From Pseudomonas cannabina (GTDB taxonomy: Bacteria; Pseudomonadota; Gammaproteobacteria; Pseudomonadales; Pseudomonadaceae), in the NCBI RefSeq assembly GCF_900100365.1, contig NZ_FNKU01000009.1, positions 1-8,420 on the forward strand: a stretch of DNA of 8,420 nucleotides, given 5' to 3'. Made by a program: the position numbers and the translations under genes. The notes beneath the pieces were generated by a model. That model saw only the letters and a list, made by a program, of their open reading frames with translations, had not been told where the DNA came from and did not search any database. Positions within the stretch are counted from its first letter, which is position 1; each line of letters begins with the position of its first letter. Of this stretch, positions 1-5,397 are shown piece by piece.

Positions 1-443
1 ACGACAGGGTTAAGGCCGATTTGGACCGGGCAACAGAAATGCCGAGGAAAGAGGCTGAATGGCGTGCAGAGCATCCTAAGCGAGCTTGGCTGCATGACAA
101 AGGCATCAAGAAAAGTACGAAACTTGAGTATTTTGAAAAATCGTTGCGGGATACGCAATACGCCCGTCAGAACGCTCATTTGCTGCTGTCAAGTGCACAG
201 ATGAAGGTGAGCAATGCGCAATACAGTGCGTCTTGGCTAATTAGCCAAGAGAGAAATAGAAGTTCGGTGATGCAACGGATCGATCAGCTGGAGGCTGTTG
301 TGATGGCCGAGGAAGCCGCGTCAGCGCCTACTACGGACGCGAGCCGCGCCCAGGTGAACAGATCGCGTAGCAAGCCCACTTATCGCCCTCAGCGCGATTA
401 CAGCCCCGATCAGGACCAGGACGAGCCAGGTATGGATTTCTAA
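1..443 (+). CDS. mobA: C-terminal part of MobA relaxase (partial at left edge)
   Basis: This frame is open from base 3 to the TAA at 441-443 and has no stop upstream inside the window, so it is the 3' end of a longer gene. A TTG at 21 could be read as a start, but nothing favours it. The encoded 146 residues are charged and helical, with a block reading AEWRAEHPKRAWLHDKG near the start. As I recall, that kind of block is seen near the C-terminus of MobA/MobL relaxases. The tail is Pro/Asp/Gln rich and ends GMDF. If the window is circular, the gene starting near 6476-6590 ends with one spare base (t) that joins the first two bases (ac) to make a Tyr codon, and the reading continues in this frame. 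The joined protein would be about 757 residues counted from 6590. The 3' end converges on virB6, with a two-way terminator between them. I see no catalytic motif in this part. Confidence 0.8.
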   Translation, partial: DRVKADLDRATEMPRKEAEWRAEHPKRAWLHDKGIKKSTKLEYFEKSLRDTQYARQNAHLLLSSAQMKVSNAQYSASWLISQERNRSSVMQRIDQLEAVVMAEEAASAPTTDASRAQVNRSRSKPTYRPQRDYSPDQDQDEPGMDF

Positions 444-484
444 GCACAGAAATCGACATAGAGCATGTAGGCCAGGGGCAGGCC

Positions 485-507
485 AAAGTTTCCGGCCCGG
501 AAACTTT
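485..507. repeat. 11-bp inverted repeat downstream of mobA
   Basis: AAAGTTTCCGG at 485-495 and its exact reverse complement CCGGAAACTTT at 497-507 form a perfect stem around a single base. The site sits between the mobA stop and the larger terminator hairpin. It may be an extra stem of a tandem terminator for the rightward transcript, or a protein site. The AAACTTT core recurs in the palindrome at 5212-5233. Confidence 0.6.
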
Positions 508-514
508 CTACACC

Positions 515-562
515 AGCCACACCCAAAAAAACCGGGTTTCCCCGGCCTTTTTGTGTGTGGCT
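515..562. terminator. Bidirectional terminator between convergent mobA and virB6
   Basis: An outer stem AGCCACAC (515-522) pairs with GTGTGGCT (555-562). Inside it, an A-run, CCGGG, a short loop, CCCGG and a T-run give an intrinsic terminator that reads in both directions. The virB6 stop codon lies 2 bp beyond the outer stem at 564-566, and the mobA stop is 71 bp to the left of it. This position between convergent genes fits a shared terminator. Confidence 0.85.
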
Positions 563-563
563 A

Positions 564-1490
564 TTATCCTGCGATCTTGTTACCGGGCAGCTTCGAGCGT
601 GCAAAGTTGGCAACCCTTGCCGCTGTTCGTATACCTGAGTACTTGGAAACGACCCCGGAGACCCCCGCACCTGCGGCACTAGACCCCATGATCGACGCCG
701 CATAATTCGGCAGCTCTGTTACTAGCACAAGAAAAACCGCAAAGAAGATAAACATGGAAATAGACCCACTTATCGAGGGATCCATTTTGCCGTCCTTGAG
801 AACCGCCGTGTTTATAAAAGCAACTTCCATTGCCAGTACTACCGAAAACAGAACTTGCGTGAGCATGAACCCGGCCATCTGAGAAACCCAACCCCAGAAC
901 CATTGGCGTGTACGATCAAATAACGCAAACGCAATGAAAAGTGGACCCAGAGCCAAAAGCATGGTGGTAGCAGCCTTGATAACTAGCAAAGTAGACACCA
1001 CTGCCAGCAGAAAGGGAATGCCTCCTAGAATGAATAGAACGATGGAAATACCGCCTGTGTAAAGGACTGACATGTCCATCTTGAGCAGGCTAAAAGCCTG
1101 ATTCTTTATCATGGCAATTAGGGTTGATGAGTAGGTCGCGATCATGGAATCAATCTGATTGACTTGAGAACCAGACTGACCCGATAGAAGCCCCCCCATC
1201 CAGGCAGGCGCGTCCGTCACAAAAGGCACGATGGTTGTTATGTACCAACCTACGTTAAAAGCCATGCCTGCGATGAAAGCCATCTTGAATATTTCGTACA
1301 CTATATCTTGTGCAGATTGATTCAGTCCCATTACCAGCCATCGCATGCTGCGCATGGTAAAGTTGAGAATCCAAATCGTGCCTATGAGTGTGCCTAATGC
1401 TAACATGACATTTCGTATGCCGGTAGTTAGTAAGAGTTTTAGCGCGTTATCAATAAATTCATAAAGAGTTTGTACTGGCGTAAATTCCAT
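564..1490 (-). CDS. virB6: VirB6/TrbL-type T4SS inner-membrane protein
   Basis: The 308-residue product is a polytopic membrane protein. Hydrophobic segments lie roughly at residues 24-46, 66-90, 143-175, 176-198, 205-230 and 245-265. The stretch ALGPLFIAFALFDRTRQWFW, followed by a Trp-containing turn and another helix, is the conserved core of the TrbL/VirB6 family. A small-residue tail follows LPNYAASIMG. VirB6 proteins help form the inner-membrane channel for DNA transfer. The ATG overlaps the TAA of the upstream 101-aa gene by one base (TAATG), and a GGGGAG ribosome site lies just before it, so translation is probably coupled. It is the last gene of the leftward operon and ends at the terminator. 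No other channel, ATPase or coupling-protein gene is present in the window, so it cannot form a secretion system by itself. Confidence 0.9.
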   Translation of the reverse strand: MEFTPVQTLYEFIDNALKLLLTTGIRNVMLALGTLIGTIWILNFTMRSMRWLVMGLNQSAQDIVYEIFKMAFIAGMAFNVGWYITTIVPFVTDAPAWMGGLLSGQSGSQVNQIDSMIATYSSTLIAMIKNQAFSLLKMDMSVLYTGGISIVLFILGGIPFLLAVVSTLLVIKAATTMLLALGPLFIAFALFDRTRQWFWGWVSQMAGFMLTQVLFSVVLAMEVAFINTAVLKDGKMDPSISGSISMFIFFAVFLVLVTELPNYAASIMGSSAAGAGVSGVVSKYSGIRTAARVANFARSKLPGNKIAG

Positions 1491-1795
1491 TATAACTCCC
1501 CTTTAATTTTCTTGGCTTTGTGGTTCTTGATTGTTTCTTTTAGGTTGTTATATTCCGTGCGTAGCTTGAGCCACATGTAAACGACTAGTGATGAGCCGAT
1601 TATTATATAAGCTGCCTTCACCAGCGTTAAAACCGCGTCAATTATTGTTGTGCTGACCCATACAATAGACTCCGATAAATGTGTGATGTATGTATCTGCG
1701 GACATGCCAGCCGCCCATGCGACAAAGATGGAGACGTAAACGAACGCTGATACGACGACAACAAATTTTAAGTAATTCTTGATAATTCTTAACAT
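1490..1795 (-). CDS. Small two-helix membrane protein between virB5 and virB6
   Basis: The 101-residue product is not one I recognise. It has two hydrophobic segments, about residues 8-29 and 47-74, and a basic C-terminal tail (NHKAKKIKGEL) that would lie in the cytoplasm if both ends face inward. An AGGGA ribosome site lies about 8 bases before the ATG. The gene starts 20 bp after the virB5 stop and overlaps the virB6 start by one base. In RP4 (trbJ-trbK-trbL) and pKM101 (traC-eex-traD) the gene in this slot encodes an entry-exclusion protein, usually a small lipoprotein. Here no lipobox cysteine is visible, so an exclusion role is only a guess from position. It could instead be a VirB6 partner. 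The region is AT-rich compared with mobA. Confidence 0.8.
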   Translation of the reverse strand: MLRIIKNYLKFVVVVSAFVYVSIFVAWAAGMSADTYITHLSESIVWVSTTIIDAVLTLVKAAYIIIGSSLVVYMWLKLRTEYNNLKETIKNHKAKKIKGEL

Positions 1796-1815
1796 GCTTA
1801 ACTTCCCTATGTTAA

Positions 1816-2472
1816 TTAGCGCAGATATTTGTCCAGATAGTCTTGTTGCTTTTTCTTTTCTTCAATTTCTTCCTGTTTTTCTTGAAGCATCTGCATATTC
1901 GCCAGCCGCATCTGCTGGTTTTGCAGCTCGATCAACTCCTGCTGATAGCGCAATTGCAAGTCTTCCTTCTGCTGCGGGGTCTTCACCTCGTTCAATCGTT
2001 CCCGTAGCAGCTCGGCGTTCTTGACCCGTTCAGTACTGGCGTTGTAATTGCGCTCCAGGGCATCGGCAGCCGACAATATCTGGTCGAATTTCGCCTGCAC
2101 GCTGGCATTATCCGAGGTTAAGCCGTAGCGCTCACGCAAACTGACGATATCGCGTCCCGTGCTGTACACATCAGCCCAGTCTCCCATGGGCATGACCTTG
2201 TTCAAGGCGGGGTCGTTTAGGAAACCACCCAACATGTCGTTGCCGGTGACGATGCTCTTGTAGTGGTTGTACTGCTGCGCTGTCTCGCGGATGGCGTCCT
2301 TGGCCGTGGTCAGCGCGTCCATTGCCTGCTTGGCTTGGGCCAACGCATTCGCCCTCAGCGTGAGCAGGGTAGACGGGTCCAGTACCGGAACGCCTGGAAC
2401 CGCTGCAAATGCTGGTAAAGCCGCTGCATTTAGTGAAAGAGCAACTACAAAATAAATTAAATACTGTTTCAT
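1816..2472 (-). CDS. virB5: VirB5/TrbJ-type pilus-tip protein with signal peptide
   Basis: I chose the ATG at 2472 because an AAGGA ribosome site lies about 8 bases upstream and the protein then opens with a clean signal peptide (residues 1-23, cleavage after AFA). A GTG at 2493 would add seven residues and spoil this. The mature part is mostly helical. The stretch around residues 76-90, TGNDMLGGFLNDPAL, matches the VirB5 signature (TGN...LG..LNNPAL). The C-terminus is a long Gln/Glu/Lys coiled coil. VirB5 proteins are exported to the periplasm and sit at the tip of the conjugative pilus, where they help contact recipients. The 218-residue length is normal. It is followed 20 bp later by the small membrane gene and then virB6. 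No prepilin, VirB4 or VirB7-11 gene accompanies it. Confidence 0.9.
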   Translation of the reverse strand: MKQYLIYFVVALSLNAAALPAFAAVPGVPVLDPSTLLTLRANALAQAKQAMDALTTAKDAIRETAQQYNHYKSIVTGNDMLGGFLNDPALNKVMPMGDWADVYSTGRDIVSLRERYGLTSDNASVQAKFDQILSAADALERNYNASTERVKNAELLRERLNEVKTPQQKEDLQLRYQQELIELQNQQMRLANMQMLQEKQEEIEEKKKQQDYLDKYLR

Positions 2473-2483
2473 GCAAGTTTCCT

Positions 2484-2502
2484 TGGCTGGCACTGCCAGC
2501 CA
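2484..2502. repeat. Perfect hairpin just upstream of virB5 ribosome site
   Basis: TGGCTGGCA and its exact reverse complement TGCCAGCCA flank a single base. On the minus-strand transcript the stem falls directly before the AAGGA site of virB5, so it could control virB5 translation or mRNA stability, or be an operator. Similar GGCTGG stems precede the two upstream small genes. Confidence 0.6.
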
Positions 2503-2539
2503 TTGAGTTAGATTTGACTACACCTCAGTTTCTAAAATA

Positions 2540-2815
2540 TTACTCTATAGAGTCGCGAATGTGAGAGGCCTTTTGAAGGAAGTCGCCCAACTGCTCTGAT
2601 CTAAGCAAGGTGCTGTAGAATAAAATATTGAGCCCGTGCACAAACCTATCGGCAGTATCTTCGGAAGTTACGAAACCAGCGTTTCGAAGTACATAAGAGG
2701 TGACCATTTGGTGGTAACACTCAAATGCAGCGTTTAGGTTGACGCTCTCATCAACAGCATCAATGAGGCTTTCCAGCACGGGAAGGGCGGTTTCTGTAGA
2801 ATGGTCGATAGCCAT
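2540..2815 (-). CDS. Hypothetical 91-aa protein
   Basis: I do not recognise this product. It is acidic, lacks a signal peptide or membrane segment, and looks fully helical, with a Leu-rich N-terminal half and a central MVTSYVLRNAGF stretch. An AAGGA ribosome site lies 9 bases before the ATG, and the leader is nearly the same as that of the 73-aa gene upstream. It lies between repA and virB5 in the same direction, so it probably belongs to the same transcript. The end is 67 bp before the virB5 start. A role in plasmid control or in regulating the virB genes is possible, but nothing in the sequence shows it. Confidence 0.75.
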   Translation of the reverse strand: MAIDHSTETALPVLESLIDAVDESVNLNAAFECYHQMVTSYVLRNAGFVTSEDTADRFVHGLNILFYSTLLRSEQLGDFLQKASHIRDSIE

Positions 2816-2833
2816 GGTGATGGTTCCTTGTCT

Positions 2834-2880
2834 ATGTTGCTATGGTTAGGTCTGGCTGGAGGGTGCGAACCTCCAGCCAG
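2834..2880 (-). promoter_or_regulatory. Leader module: hairpin plus conserved 16-mer before the 91-aa gene
   Basis: CTGGCTGGAGG (2852-2862) and CCTCCAGCCAG (2870-2880) form a perfect 11-bp stem with a 7-base loop. Next to it, ATGTTGCTATGGTTAG (2834-2849) differs at one base from the 16-mer at 3139-3154 before the 73-aa gene. On the transcript the order is hairpin, 16-mer, ribosome site, ATG. There is no T-run, so attenuation or mRNA processing is more likely than plain termination. Confidence 0.6.
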
Positions 2881-2898
2881 GCCGTCTGGTAAAGCGCG

Positions 2899-3120
2899 TT
2901 ATTGTTTTTTGGCAGACCTCATGCTGTGATCGAGGGCTCCGCCTTCGAAGCATTTCATCAAGATCATGAAGGCCTCAGTGCCAATTGGTGCTACCCCGTC
3001 GCTCCTTGTGACCGTTATTTCATACCGGTCAGCCAATGGCTGGCCCTCCACTGCGTCCGTGCCAGGCAGGAATAGCTTTATCTCTATATCGCGCTTTGGG
3101 TTACTCTTTTGCTTAGCCAT
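2899..3120 (-). CDS. Hypothetical 73-aa protein
   Basis: I do not recognise this product. The ATG at 3120 is preferred over one at 3129 because AGGAG abuts the latter but is 9 bases from the former. The protein begins with a very basic stretch (AKQKSNPKR), continues with what looks like beta-strand rich sequence (IEIKLFLPG, RYEITVTRS), and ends with a basic tail. There is no signal peptide. It follows repA with 78 bp between them and shares a duplicated leader with the 91-aa gene. A small nucleic-acid binding role would fit the charge, but this is only a guess. Confidence 0.75.
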   Translation of the reverse strand: MAKQKSNPKRDIEIKLFLPGTDAVEGQPLADRYEITVTRSDGVAPIGTEAFMILMKCFEGGALDHSMRSAKKQ

Positions 3121-3138
3121 GGTGTACATCTCCTGTGG

Positions 3139-3188
3139 ATGTTGCTGTGGTTAGCTCCAGTCGTGGTTTCGAAGCCCGCGGCTGGAGC
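3139..3188 (-). promoter_or_regulatory. Second copy of the leader module, before the 73-aa gene
   Basis: GCTCCAG (3154-3160) and CTGGAGC (3182-3188) form a 7-bp stem around a 21-base loop that contains the palindrome TTCGAA. Beside it, ATGTTGCTGTGGTTAG (3139-3154) matches 15 of 16 bases at 2834-2849. The arrangement of stem, 16-mer, ribosome site and ATG is the same as at the 91-aa gene, which suggests a duplicated control module. Confidence 0.55.
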
Positions 3189-3198
3189 GTCTTTAAAG

Positions 3199-4053
3199 CT
3201 ATACTTCTAGCCTTAATTGGTTATTTTTCTTGAAATCAAATCTAAGCATAGCGACTTTCCGACCTTTTTTAATCGCCCGCCAATCAATCAACCAGCCATC
3301 TTTCTCCGTTAGCTCCTTGACGGCCGGTTCGATAATTCTTCGGCGAATAGCTGCGAAGTTAGCCATCTGTTTTTCAGTGGCATCCATTGACTGAGCAAAG
3401 TCTTCAATGGTTATCTCAAGCCAGCCGGTATCTTGAAAGCGAGTCAGAAGCTCGAGTAGTCGCCATGAGTAGATAGAACGTAATGCGCTTGCCTGCTGAA
3501 GTTGGTAGCTAGTGAATTTTTTTCGTAAGCCGGTGAGCTGTGGTAGCAGCTCAGGCCACCAGTAAAGCTCAACCCACCCTTCCCCCTTCTGGTAATGCAC
3601 TCTGCCTACCCATCGCATCTGAACGCGCGTAGGAGGAAGCGGTTTGCCTTGGCGAGAGCTAGCAGCTTGGTAAAAGGTGATCGATCGCTTGTAAAGCTGA
3701 TTTGCTGCCGATTGGAGTTGGTTGTAAGCGGTGTCTAAATCAATTCCAAAAGCCTCTGCGTACTCAGTCGCATTTATACGTGTAGTAGGTATGGTTCCGA
3801 TCGGAACAGCTTTGCGGCTATCCATTTTTGACAGTGCGCAGCCAACGACACGCTTTTCGGCCAAGGTCAGCCCCTGTCCTGACCGGGTAAGGGCGTTACC
3901 CATTGTGATCCAGCGCTCTCCAGGAACGCGCTCAATAGACGCATCGTAGTTTTCACTACGTTTTGCGGTTGCTTTCGCGGAGGGGGTGGTTTTTTTCACG
4001 AGAGCCAATTGTGCCAACCTTGCGGTTAATGTGTCGTAACTTAAAGTTGCCAC
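3199..4053 (-). CDS. repA: Plasmid replication initiator, Rep_3 family
   Basis: The 284-residue product has the two winged-helix layout of Rep_3 initiators such as pRA2-like and RepE/RepA proteins. The first domain starts near residue 46 with ERWITMGNALTRS and a GLTLAEKRVV helix. The second contains the family pattern SIYSWRLLELL...GWLEITIEDF, then IIEPAVKELTEK near 240-251 and IKKGRKV near 261-267. Such proteins bind origin iterons as monomers, open the origin and load the host helicase, and repress their own gene as dimers. The start is GTG at 4053, the only in-frame canonical start near the 5' end because a TGA lies at 4059-4057. The next ATG, at residue 51, would cut into the first domain. 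The ribosome site is weak (ATGAAG). Three iterons lie 49-111 bp upstream, and an inverted repeat overlaps the start codon. Confidence 0.92.
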   Translation of the reverse strand: MATLSYDTLTARLAQLALVKKTTPSAKATAKRSENYDASIERVPGERWITMGNALTRSGQGLTLAEKRVVGCALSKMDSRKAVPIGTIPTTRINATEYAEAFGIDLDTAYNQLQSAANQLYKRSITFYQAASSRQGKPLPPTRVQMRWVGRVHYQKGEGWVELYWWPELLPQLTGLRKKFTSYQLQQASALRSIYSWRLLELLTRFQDTGWLEITIEDFAQSMDATEKQMANFAAIRRRIIEPAVKELTEKDGWLIDWRAIKKGRKVAMLRFDFKKNNQLRLEV

Positions 4054-4073
4054 ACTTCATCAAATGTGACAAC
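4046..4073. promoter_or_regulatory. Probable RepA autorepression operator
   Basis: GTTGCCACA (4046-4054) and TGTGACAAC (4065-4073) form a 9-bp inverted repeat with one mismatch and a 10-bp spacer, covering the repA start codon. TGTGAC occurs again at 4080-4085. On the minus strand one arm reads GGCA-N3-TTAA, the same pattern as the iteron (GGCACAGTTAA). In Rep_3 plasmids, operator half-sites that share the iteron core bind Rep dimers. Confidence 0.55.
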
Positions 4074-4091
4074 TATTTTTGTGACTCAGCC

Positions 4092-4100
4092 TGTGGATAG
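4092..4100 (-). promoter_or_regulatory. DnaA box
   Basis: TGTGGATAG on the plus strand reads CTATCCACA on the minus strand, 8 of 9 with the TTATCCACA box. It lies directly beside the iterons, as expected for a host-initiator site in an origin. Confidence 0.65.
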
Positions 4101-4101
4101 C

Positions 4102-4164
4102 ACCGGAAAAAAGGCACAGTTAACCGGAAAAAAGGCACAGTTAACCGGAAAAAAGGCACAGTTA
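4102..4164 (+). repeat. oriV: Three exact 21-bp iterons of the replication origin
   Basis: Three identical 21-bp units run head to tail at 4102-4122, 4123-4143 and 4144-4164. Each begins ACCGG, then an A-run, then GGCACAGTTA. A 21-bp period equals two helical turns and is typical of Rep-binding iterons. They lie just upstream of repA and next to a DnaA box. Three is a low count but enough for a Rep_3 origin. Confidence 0.92.
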
Positions 4165-4306
4165 AAACGCTGTAAGCCTCTAGCTAGAGCGGCTCGCAGA
4201 GTCTACAAACAAGAAAAAACAAGAAAGAACGCAAAAACACTGCATAGGCGTGTGATTGGGATGAATAGAGAAAACGGAAAAAATCGTACGCTAGCGTGCG
4301 ACTTCA
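4165..4306. other. oriV: A-rich part of the origin, no gene
   Basis: After the iterons comes a palindrome CTCTAGCTAGAG (4178-4189), then a strand-biased A-rich stretch (4204-4285, many AAGAAA and GAAAA runs) that may be the unwinding region. A degenerate iteron-like AAAACGGAAAAAA occurs near 4271-4283. A palindrome with core ACGCTAGCGT closes the region near 4285-4302. The 82-codon open frame across it mostly translates the iterons and is not a credible gene. Confidence 0.5.
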
Positions 4307-4356
4307 GGTCATAAAACGCCGGTCGGATGCTTCTTCCGACCGGCGTTTTTATGACC
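4307..4356. terminator. Strong bidirectional terminator closing the origin region
   Basis: A stem of about 21 bp runs from GGTCATAAAACGCC to the matching GGCGTTTTTATGACC, with CGGTCGGA and TCCGACCG pairing at the top around a 7-base loop (4328-4334) and one extra T in the right arm. GC-rich pairing next to A/T tracts fits an intrinsic terminator on either strand. It would shield the origin from leftward transcripts coming from the toxin-antitoxin side. Confidence 0.8.
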
Positions 4357-4570
4357 CGTCAACGAGCAGAGCGAGGCGACAGCCTAAGTGTAGGGGCCTG
4401 CAATCGAAATGGCCCGGACCTGCAATCATCGCGTTTTTCGACCAGGATTGATTGCATCTATCCGAGCCAGCAAACCGGGATTATTTGCGAATGAACCTGC
4501 GTTCATCTGGTTCGACCTGCAATCGATTGTCATGAACCGGAATTATTTGCGAGTGATCGCTCGCCGCTTA

Positions 4571-4626
4571 TGTCTCATTTGAGCACACCCTTGTGAGACG
4601 TATGGCCGAGACGCTTTTTGCGTCTC
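4571..4626. repeat. Two adjacent GAGAC inverted pairs inside the 634-bp element
   Basis: TGTCTCA (4571-4577) faces TGAGAC (4594-4599) across 16 bp, and GAGACGC (4608-4614) faces GCGTCTC (4620-4626) across TTTTT. The four half-sites share GAGAC. The layout could be a recombinase subsite array or RNA hairpins. The second one resembles a terminator stem but has no T-run after it on either strand. Confidence 0.45.
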
Positions 4627-4646
4627 AATAGGGCGGCTTTTAATTT

Positions 4647-4676
4647 TTGATACAGTACGTTCACAAATTCTAGAGT
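4647..4676 (+). promoter_or_regulatory. Possible sigma-70 promoter in the 634-bp element
   Basis: TTGATA (4647-4652) and TAGAGT (4671-4676) are 18 bp apart and match the -35 and -10 consensus at 5/6 and 4/6. A transcript would begin near 4683 and read into the 38-codon frame and its hairpins. Confidence 0.35.
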
Positions 4677-4696
4677 CTAAAGAGACAAACTTGACG

Positions 4697-4813
4697 ATGG
4701 CACCTTACGGAGGTAAGAGGTTGGAGCTTCCAACAGCAGCGCTACCGGGCTACCGGACTGAATCGTGTGATCGCAGTACAGGGTGCGGAGCAATGAAACA
4801 GAAAGTGCACTAA
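4697..4813 (+). CDS. Doubtful 38-aa frame inside the 634-bp element
   Basis: An ATG at 4697 opens 38 codons to TAA at 4811-4813, starting MAPYGGKRLELPTAALPGYR. I do not recognise the peptide. There is no good ribosome site. The DNA is structured: CTTAC/GTAAG (4704-4717), GTTGGA/TCCAAC (4720-4734) and an exact tandem GCTACCGG pair (4741-4756). A structured RNA is as likely as a peptide, and both may be chance. Confidence 0.2.
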   Translation: MAPYGGKRLELPTAALPGYRTESCDRSTGCGAMKQKVH

Positions 4814-5036
4814 GCCGAGTGCATCCGCGTAAACCCCGCTAAAATCATCGGTTTTCAGTCGCATTTAATCTTGGTCGGCCGCTCTCGATTGCAGGTCGAA
4901 GTGGGTGGATGCAGGTTCGTTTGCAGTCAATGCTGGTTCGCGGTGCCGGATAGACGCAATTAATCCCGGTCGAAAAACGCGATGATTGCAGGTCCGGGCC
5001 ATTTCGATTGCAGGTCGTTACACCTAAGGTGTCTAA

Positions 5037-5135
5037 GGAGGCGCTGATTTATTCGATTTTTCGTCCCTGCAACGCTCTGGAGGCCTTGATTTATCTGGGG
5101 GCAACAGCTGGGTTTTAGAATAAATCAGCGTCTCC
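5037..5135. mobile_element. 99-bp miniature inverted-repeat element (IS5-like)
   Basis: GGAGGCGCTGATTTATTC (5037-5054) and GAATAAATCAGCGTCTCC (5118-5135) are 18-bp inverted ends with one mismatch, flanked by CTAA on both sides (5033-5036, 5136-5139). A 4-bp CTAA duplication fits the YTAR target of IS5-family elements, and ends of this kind occur in that family as I recall. There is no room for a transposase, so it is a MITE. A third, direct copy of the end motif, GGAGGCCTTGATTTATC, lies inside at about 5079-5095. Confidence 0.8.
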
Positions 5136-5197
5136 CTAAGTGTTCACATGTGTCATAGCAAAGAACGTATAACCGCAAAGCGCAGGGGGGCTGAAAA

Positions 5198-5233
5198 TTC
5201 TCGCATGCGAGAAACTTTGTCATGACAAAGTTT
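5198..5233. repeat. Two fused perfect palindromes
   Basis: A 16-bp perfect palindrome TTCTCGCATGCGAGAA (5198-5213) overlaps by two bases a 22-bp perfect palindrome (5212-5233) with arms AAACTTTGTCA. They look like adjacent dimer-binding sites, for example the core of a multimer-resolution site or an operator, but I cannot assign a protein. Confidence 0.55.
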
Positions 5234-5262
5234 TGGCTTGCCTGATCTAAGGCTTGATCGTG

Positions 5263-5379
5263 TGTGGTGTCAGGTAGAAAGCGCCCTTCCAGTCGCTGTG
5301 CGCCCTACTGACACCGCACATGACTTGAGGCTGTGCAAGGGCTGCTTCGCTCCTTCACGGCGCAGGCTACGCCCTGCGC
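5263..5379. repeat. Hairpins downstream of the toxin gene
   Basis: TGTGGTGTCAGGTAG (5263-5277) pairs imperfectly with CTACTGACACCGCACA (5305-5320). GCGCAGG (5360-5366) pairs with CCTGCGC (5373-5379) 18 bp past the toxin stop. The second could end the leftward toxin-antitoxin transcript, although it lacks a T-run. No credible gene lies between 5140 and 5397. Confidence 0.4.
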
Positions 5380-5397
5380 GCTTCGCTTGCGGGTCAA

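Larger units (their letters stand above)
4389..5022. mobile_element. 634-bp non-autonomous element with 138-bp inverted repeats
   Basis: The element starts TGTAGGGGCC and ends GGTCGTTACA, and exact 6-bp repeats CCTAAG (4383-4388, 5023-5028) flank it as a target duplication. Its ends are imperfect inverted repeats of equal length, 4389-4526 and 4885-5022. They include a perfect 47-bp match (4397-4443 with 4968-5014) and finish with TTCGACCTGCAATCGA and its complement. CCTGCAATC-type motifs recur several times in each arm, like multiple transposase sites. TG...CA ends with such repeats resemble IS21-type or related DDE elements, as I recall, but no transposase is present. The 358-bp core has a possible promoter, a 38-codon frame and paired GAGAC motifs. 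The 6-bp duplication argues for genuine transposition. Confidence 0.8.

Noticed and set aside
440..703. 87-codon minus-strand frame
   Set aside because: It overlaps the 3' end of virB6 in another frame and crosses the terminator, with no family features.
1779..2024. 81-codon plus-strand frame
   Set aside because: It is antisense to virB5, which has a signal peptide, family signature and ribosome site.
2493..2493. GTG start seven codons upstream for virB5
   Set aside because: It lies inside the hairpin, lacks a ribosome site and would put polar residues before the signal peptide; the ATG at 2472 is better.
4066..4314. 82-codon plus-strand frame over the origin
   Set aside because: It mostly translates the three iterons (TGKKAQL repeats) and A-rich DNA, has no ribosome site and lies in the origin.
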